The translations under genes and the position numbers were made by a program. A stretch of 64,000 nt of DNA, taken from positions 39,425 through 103,424 of the forward strand of contig QAOA01002524.1 in assembly GCA_003255065.1 (NCBI GenBank). The letters are read 5' to 3'. Source of the DNA: Cercis canadensis (lineage: Eukaryota; Streptophyta; Magnoliopsida; Fabales; Fabaceae). This document shows positions 58,716 through 64,000 of the stretch, piece after piece. How positions within the stretch are numbered: position 1 is the first letter of the stretch; every line of letters begins with the position of its first letter. The notes beneath the pieces are model-generated. The model was not told the DNA's origin. It saw nothing but the letters and a program-made list of their open reading frames with translations, and made no database searches.

Positions 58716-60139
58716 TTGAGAAAAAGCTTTTAACATGTGAAAAGTGAAAACGGTGAAATCACTTCCATAATTGCCAAGATTATGCCACGTAGTAAAGAAG
58801 ATACGGATGGATAGCCACAAATTTCTATATTTTGAACGAATTTAATATTCATAAACTATTTTAATAAATTTTAAGTTTATTTAGTCTCGTTAAAATTATT
58901 TGTTATTAACTTACGGAGTTGTTATTTTTTCATTCTATTTTGTTAATATCACACTTTATTTAATATTTAAATATAATATAAATTAAATTATTCTTAATTA
59001 ATATAAATTTTTTTAATTTTAACTAAAAACTTTTAGGTTTATAATTGACTAAAAACTTTTTATAAAGATAAATTAGTTTATATTATATTTAGATATTAAA
59101 TAAGTCACGACATTATAAAATTAAGTGTGAAAATAACGATTCCCTTTTATTAATGATATAATTTATATATAATTGTCTATTTGTACGTATTTTCTTATAT
59201 GTTCATTAGTATCACTCCATTATATGTTATTTGATATATTTATAATTTGTAACTAAATATAAATGTAATGAGTCCAAAATTGATTTTAGCATTTGAAGAC
59301 TTTAAGGATGGGTCCAAAAAAGTAAATCCAAACACAAGCTAAGATCATTTTGCATGATTGGAAATGCAATTTTTTTTTTATTATTTACTTTAATAATATA
59401 TATGTCAATTTAGCCAAAAATGACTTTGGAAAAAGCTTTTAACATGTGAAAACGGTGAAATCACTTCTATAATTGGCCAAGATTATGCCACGTAGTAAAG
59501 AAGATGTACACGGATGGATAAACACAAATTTTACATTCGAACGAATTTAATATCACTCGACCATTAACCATTTGATAAATTTTAAGTTTATTTAGTCTCA
59601 TTAAAATTATTTGCTATTAACTTCAAATTTTATTAGGAGAGCTGCTATTTTTATATTTTATTTTGTTAATATCATACTTTATTTAATATCTAAATATAAT
59701 ATAGATTAAATTATCCTTAATTAATATGAAAAATTTTAACTTTAACTAAAAACTTTTAAGTTTACAATTGACTAAATTTTTTTATATTAAATAAGAATAA
59801 ATTAGTCTATATTATATTTAAAAATTAAATAAGATGTGACATTAACAAAATCAAGGATAAAAATAACGATTCTCTTTTATTAATGGTACAATTTGTATAT
59901 AGTTGTCCATTTATGTATATCTTCTTAGATATCCATTAGTGTCACTCCATCACATGCTATTTGATATTTCTATAATTTTTAATTAAATATAAATGTAATG
60001 AGTCCAAAATTGATTTTAGCATTTGAAGACTTTAAGGATGGGTCCAAAAAAGTAAATCCAAACACAAGCTAAAATCATTGAAATGAATTTTTTTTTTATT
60101 TACTTTAATAATATATATGTCAATTTAGCCAAAAATGAC
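58716..60139 (+). repeat. Tandem duplication, about 0.7 kb x 2
   Basis: 58716-59423 and 59424-60139 are diverged direct copies. Both start AAAAAGCTTTTAACATGTG, carry GATTATGCCACGTAGTAAAG near the start and GCATTTGAAGACTTTAAGGA near the end, and finish CAATTTAGCCAAAAATGACT. Small indels and substitutions throughout suggest an old duplication. No N separates them, so it is probably real. Confidence 0.8.
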
Positions 60140-60600
60140 TTTTTTTTTTTTTACTGGGAATAAAAAAATTCCATTAATCATAAAAAAAGAGAGTACATCT
60201 AAAATGAAAACATATGACAAATCATGCCAAACTATTAAGCCAGACGCATTAGCACCAAACACAGCAAGTTTATCTGCAATTTGATTAGCTTGCCTTGGGA
60301 CCAGTTGAATAAGCAACATGCTAAGCCTCTACCCAGCCCAGCTCTTGGATATCCTCTAGCAGCAGACCCAAAGGAGACAGCAGTTGTTCACTTCGGTTAA
60401 GAGCCCACACCATTCCTTGAGCATCACTTTCAACACAAATCCTAGTATTGCCCCATGAATGTGCCAGTTTCAGTCCTTCCCTACATGCCATAGCCTAAAG
60501 CTCTTCTATCGGATGCGTGCCCCAGTGATCCGCTGGGAAAAGCCCACCGATACATTCCTCAAGCTCAACGTGGACGTGTCTCTTTCAGAAAAATTGATTT
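60140..60600 (-). mobile_element. LINE RNase H fragment, 5'-truncated, minus orientation
   Basis: On the minus strand the sequence reads as the RNase H-like domain at the end of plant LINE ORFs: REGLKLAHSWG, then CVESDAQGMVWALNR, and after a frameshift VPRQANQIADKLAVFG. A T-run at 60139-60151 would be its poly-A tail. Stops and the frameshift show it is dead. It inserted at the right edge of the 0.7-kb tandem duplication. Confidence 0.75.
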
Positions 60601-61287
60601 CTTTGAAGGAACGGAATTGATGGGATAAAAACAAAGTTATCAAAATCGATAAGTGGCCCAAAACAATTAATGTTTCTTCAAAATTTGGCTAAGAATATTC
60701 AATGAGAAAATTTTAAACATTGACTTTTCTAATAAATATTATACGTAAATGACATTCAGAAAGAAAAATAAAAACATGAGACATTAATTTTTAGTAATGT
60801 TGTTCAGGAAGTTAAAAAATGTTGGACAATTAATTTACTCTAATAATTTTTAAACTTAATTATAATTTTAATCTCATATTTTAATTATATAAACATTTTG
60901 ATGTCTTATTTTAAGCAGTTCACTGTTCTATTCATTAACAAAGTTAATTTTTTTTTTAAAACAAACTGGTCAAACCAAAACACATTAGCAAAAGACAAAC
61001 ATTAAAACAAAAAATTTCTTTTTATTTGTAAATTTTAATTTTTTTTTTGCTGATACAAGAACAAAAAACAAAACTTCGTATTCTGAAAGCNTTGCTGATA
61101 CAAGAATAAAAAACAAAAATTCGTATTCTGAAAGCACGGAAGAGTCCGTATTTTACCAACTAAACTACTCCAAATTTTTGTTTCTACTACCAGTTGGTTC
61201 AAATCTTGTGTACTAGTTCTTTCTGATTCTCTATACGGAGCTTACCCTCTCAAGGCTACAAGAACCGCTGCATCCCGGTGCCCGGAG
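60601..61287 (+). promoter_or_regulatory. Upstream region of the phospholipase gene, with a gap-base duplication
   Basis: AT-rich spacer. 61047-61090 and 61092-61135 are the same 44 bp on either side of the N at 61091, differing at two bases. 61200-61287 is CT-richer and is the likely 5' UTR before the ATG at 61288. Confidence 0.5.
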
Positions 61288-64000
61288 ATGAATCTCCGGC
61301 GGGTTCCCTTCGCTTTTTACTTCTTCCTCTACCTCGTGGTCTCTTCTCTTGCCATTGACGCCGATGGTTTAGGCCGAAAGAAGCACAAAATCGAAGGACC
61401 CATCAAAACTGTCGTTGTTCTGGTGATGGAAAACCGATCCTTTGATCACGTCCTGGGATGGCTCAAATCGACCCGACCCGACATTGACGGTTTGACCGGC
61501 AAGGAATCGAACCGAGTTTCTGCCGCTGACCCTGACTCGCAGGAGGTCTTCGTCTCCGATGAGGCCATATTTGTCGATTGCGATCCGGGTCACTCATTTC
61601 AGGCTATAAGGGAGCAAATATTTGGATCCAACGATAGCTCGGCGAACCCGGCTCCGATGAACGGGTTCGCTCAGCAGGCGGCGAGCATGGATGAGGAAAT
61701 GGAAAAAACCGTCATGAGCGGGTTCAAACCGGAGGTCTTGCCGGTATACACTGAGTTAGCGAACGAGTTCGCTGTGTTTGACAAATGGTTCGCTTCAGTG
61801 CCCGCGTCAACTCAGCCAAACCGGTTCTATGTTCACTCGGCGACCTCTCATGGTGCCATGAGCAACGTTAGGAAGGACCTGATTCATGGGTTCCCTCAGA
61901 AAACCATCTTCGATTCTCTAGACGAAAATGACCTAACATTTGGGATTTATTACCAGAACATCCCTGCTACCTTGTTCTTCAAGAGCTTGAGGAAGCTCAA
62001 GCATATCCTCAAGTTTCATAGCTATTCTTTGAAGTTCAAATTGCACGCCAAATTGGGTAAGCTTCCGAATTACGTGGTTGTAGAGCAGCGTTACTTCGAT
62101 GTGAACCTTTTGCCGGCCAACGACGACCACCCATCGCACGACGTCGCATTGGGCCAGAAGTTTGTGAAGGAGGTGTACGAGACACTGAGGGCTAGTCCTC
62201 AGTGGAAGGAGATGGCTTTGTTGATTACATATGATGAACATGGCGGCTTTTATGATCATGTGCCTACCCCAGTTTCTGGTGTTCCCAACCCAGATGGGAT
62301 TATTGGCCCTGACCCATATTACTTTCGGTTTGACAGGTTGGGTGTTAGAGTCCCAACGTTTCTGATATCTCCATGGATTGACAGGAAAACTGGTGAGTGT
62401 TCTTGTCGTTGGAGTTGTTTTGGCTTTTTTGTTGGGTTTAGGGAATGATTGTCTTCTCAACCTGTTTTGGTGGCTATTTGGAAGAGTGGGGAGTCTAGGG
62501 AATGATTGTTAGATAGATTACTTGATCCCAAATTTTGCCTTTTTTTTTTTTTTCTCCTATGTTCAGCTTTGTGCAAATCTTTGATTGTTTTGGTAGTAAT
62601 TAGAGCCTCTTGCGTGTTGCTGAGAATTTGTTATTGTCTGTCAGTCTTCAAAACTTGGTGCAGATTGAATGGTACGTTTGGACTTAATTCATTAGTTGAA
62701 AGCTGAAATACACTTGTGCACAAAGTCTTCACATATACGGATCTTTGTTAATGTCTCTTTGGGTCTTCATGTATGCTTAATGTGAATTTTGTGTTCTCTT
62801 GGTGGATATAGAACAGTATCTGTGTTCTCTTGGTGGATATAGAAGTTTTGGTATATACATATTTCTACTGTTACATTGTCACTTTTGCACTTGATGGGGT
62901 TTTATTTACCATTTTCTTTTCCTGTTGAAAAAATGTTCGTTTTTAGACTTCAAAATTATGTACAAAATTGTAAACTGCTCTGTAACATGGCCCAATCAGC
63001 TTTCACCATCTTTTCTGTTGTCCTTGCTTATCAAATTAGCTGTGACTGCAGATCTATGTGAGCTATAGGAAACTATTTCCAGCATTTTAAATAATGAATG
63101 GGTAGAAAGCAAGTAGCCTATGATGTAAGGCTGATTATAGTATGTGATAACGGGGATAAATATCTTTGTTCTATCGCAATGTATAAAAATTGTGAACATA
63201 GGTAGGGCTTCACTCTTTTGAGTCTTGTTGATTGTCTACCTCCCACAAAAGACACGCTTTATGTAATGTCCATGACTTCTAGTGCTCAACCCCAGTAAGT
63301 TTTGTTCATTAGTCCAAAATAATTGAATATACATATTTATAGACCTGATACATGAGACATTAGTGATCCTAATTTTATCCCGGTGTATGTGTAATGATTA
63401 ATTTGGATAAAATATTCCTTGTCATTGGAAGTATATCATACAAAAGGGGTCTAGAGTTTGTCCATAGGCTTGCTGAGTTTTGTTTCTTTAAGTGATTACA
63501 GAATAACTTATTTGGGCACTGACCTTACAGGACATGAGACTATGAATAGCACTGACTAGTTATTAAGTCGTAAAAAGTGTTTAATTTTCTTTCTGGTGGT
63601 TTTTGTTGTTGTTGGTGGTGGTCCATCAATTTTTCTCTACATTGTTCAGTCGTTCTCCCCAGTTATTTTCTATCTCAATGTGCTTGAGCCAACCAATGAT
63701 GTTTTAATTTCTCCTGAGCAGTAACTGGACTTGAATAGTCATAGATTGTGCCTTACTGCCCAAATTTAGGTTTTGAATTTTTTTCTGTACTTTTCATCTA
63801 TTCTGTTTTGGGACCATTCTCAGCATGAGTTTTCTCTTGATGTTTTCTTGCAGTGATTCATGAACCAGATGGGCCAACACCACATTCGCAATTTGAACAT
63901 TCTTCTGTTCCTGCCACGGTAAAGAAGCTGTTCAATTTAAAATCAAATTTCTTGACAAAGAGAGATGCATGGGCTGGTACATTTGAAAAATACTTCTACG
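61288..64000 (+). CDS. NPC1: Non-specific phospholipase C, NPC1-like, 5' part (runs off window)
   Basis: Exon 1 is 61288-62392 (368 codons plus 1 nt, donor CTG|GTGAGT). Exon 2 starts at 63854 after TTGCAG and continues beyond the window. These enzymes cleave phospholipids such as phosphatidylcholine to diacylglycerol. Residues 1-25 look like a signal peptide ([20 protein letters not shown] and on). The phosphoesterase motifs are all present: ENRSFDH (48-54), PGHSF (100-104), TQPNR (175-179), NDDHPSHD (278-285) and DEHGGFYDH (316-324). The sequence follows NPC1 more closely than NPC2 or NPC6, for example in the [11 protein letters not shown] start and [19 protein letters not shown]; this rests on memory of the family. 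Reading through the donor would add about 18 residues and stop, so the intron is well supported. The intron is 1461 bp. Confidence 0.93.

Noticed and set aside
62393..62448. C-terminal extension of phospholipase exon 1 to a stop at 62448
   Set aside because: The added residues are not phospholipase-like; the GTGAGT donor at 62393 and an in-phase exon at 63854 continue the conserved protein.
61933..62460. 175-codon open frame on the minus strand
   Set aside because: Antisense shadow of exon 1 of the phospholipase gene.

Overview
The window is nuclear DNA from a flowering plant, most likely a eudicot. Genes are intron-rich with GT/AG introns, the spacers are AT-rich, and non-autonomous DNA transposons typical of plants are abundant (Mutator-like, CACTA, hAT, PIF/Harbinger) along with LINE remnants. 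I recognise five host genes. They are a small PH-domain protein like AtPH1 (15663-16097, +), a family-1 UDP-glycosyltransferase with a UGT71-like look (23387-24772, +), an RRM plus CCCH zinc-finger splicing factor like RBMX2/AtC3H25 (25565-29741, -, 4 exons), a villin that matches VLN1 (40993-56690, +, 22 coding exons, 909 aa) and the 5' part of a non-specific phospholipase C like NPC1 (61288 to the window end, +). Exon borders were worked out by hand from splice sites, reading phase and family knowledge.

Layout. 1-15.4 kb is transposon territory: two related Mutator-like elements side by side (2234-3293 and 3354-4648), each with a perfect 9-bp target duplication, then a 4-kb CACTA element (6483-10516) that appears to carry exons of an unidentified plant gene. 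9.3-15.2 kb repeats the right half of the CACTA element and its flank because of an assembly join. 15.4-19 kb holds the PH gene and a 140-bp tandem repeat. 19-23 kb holds a MITE and a degenerate telomere-like tract with a hAT-like element inserted in it. 23.4-30 kb has the UGT and the splicing-factor gene in convergent orientation. 30-38.9 kb is again repetitive: a decayed PIF/Harbinger transposase with its Myb-like partner ORF, a decayed plant-mobile-domain gene, a foldback element and an AT-rich 138-bp tandem repeat. 39.6-57 kb is the villin gene, whose introns contain a LINE fragment and MITEs. 57-61 kb holds MITEs, a 0.7-kb tandem duplication and a LINE RNase H fragment. 61.3 kb to the end is NPC1.

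The most important caution for any user is the set of single N bases. Of eleven, nine (12212, 15100, 19736, 21907, 32444, 39285, 47087, 49472, 61091) sit exactly between two near-identical direct copies of 25 bp to 2.8 kb. This is what is expected when overlapping contigs, or two haplotypes of one locus, are abutted instead of merged. One such join duplicates a villin exon; the gene is 909 aa only if one copy is counted.

The genes do not form a pathway; they are ordinary dispersed plant genes (membrane lipid, cytoskeleton, splicing and specialised metabolism). I found no convincing new molecular system. The most biologically interesting items are the 11-nt villin microexon, the CACTA element with spliceable captured exons, and the plant-mobile-domain relic next to Harbinger ORFs.
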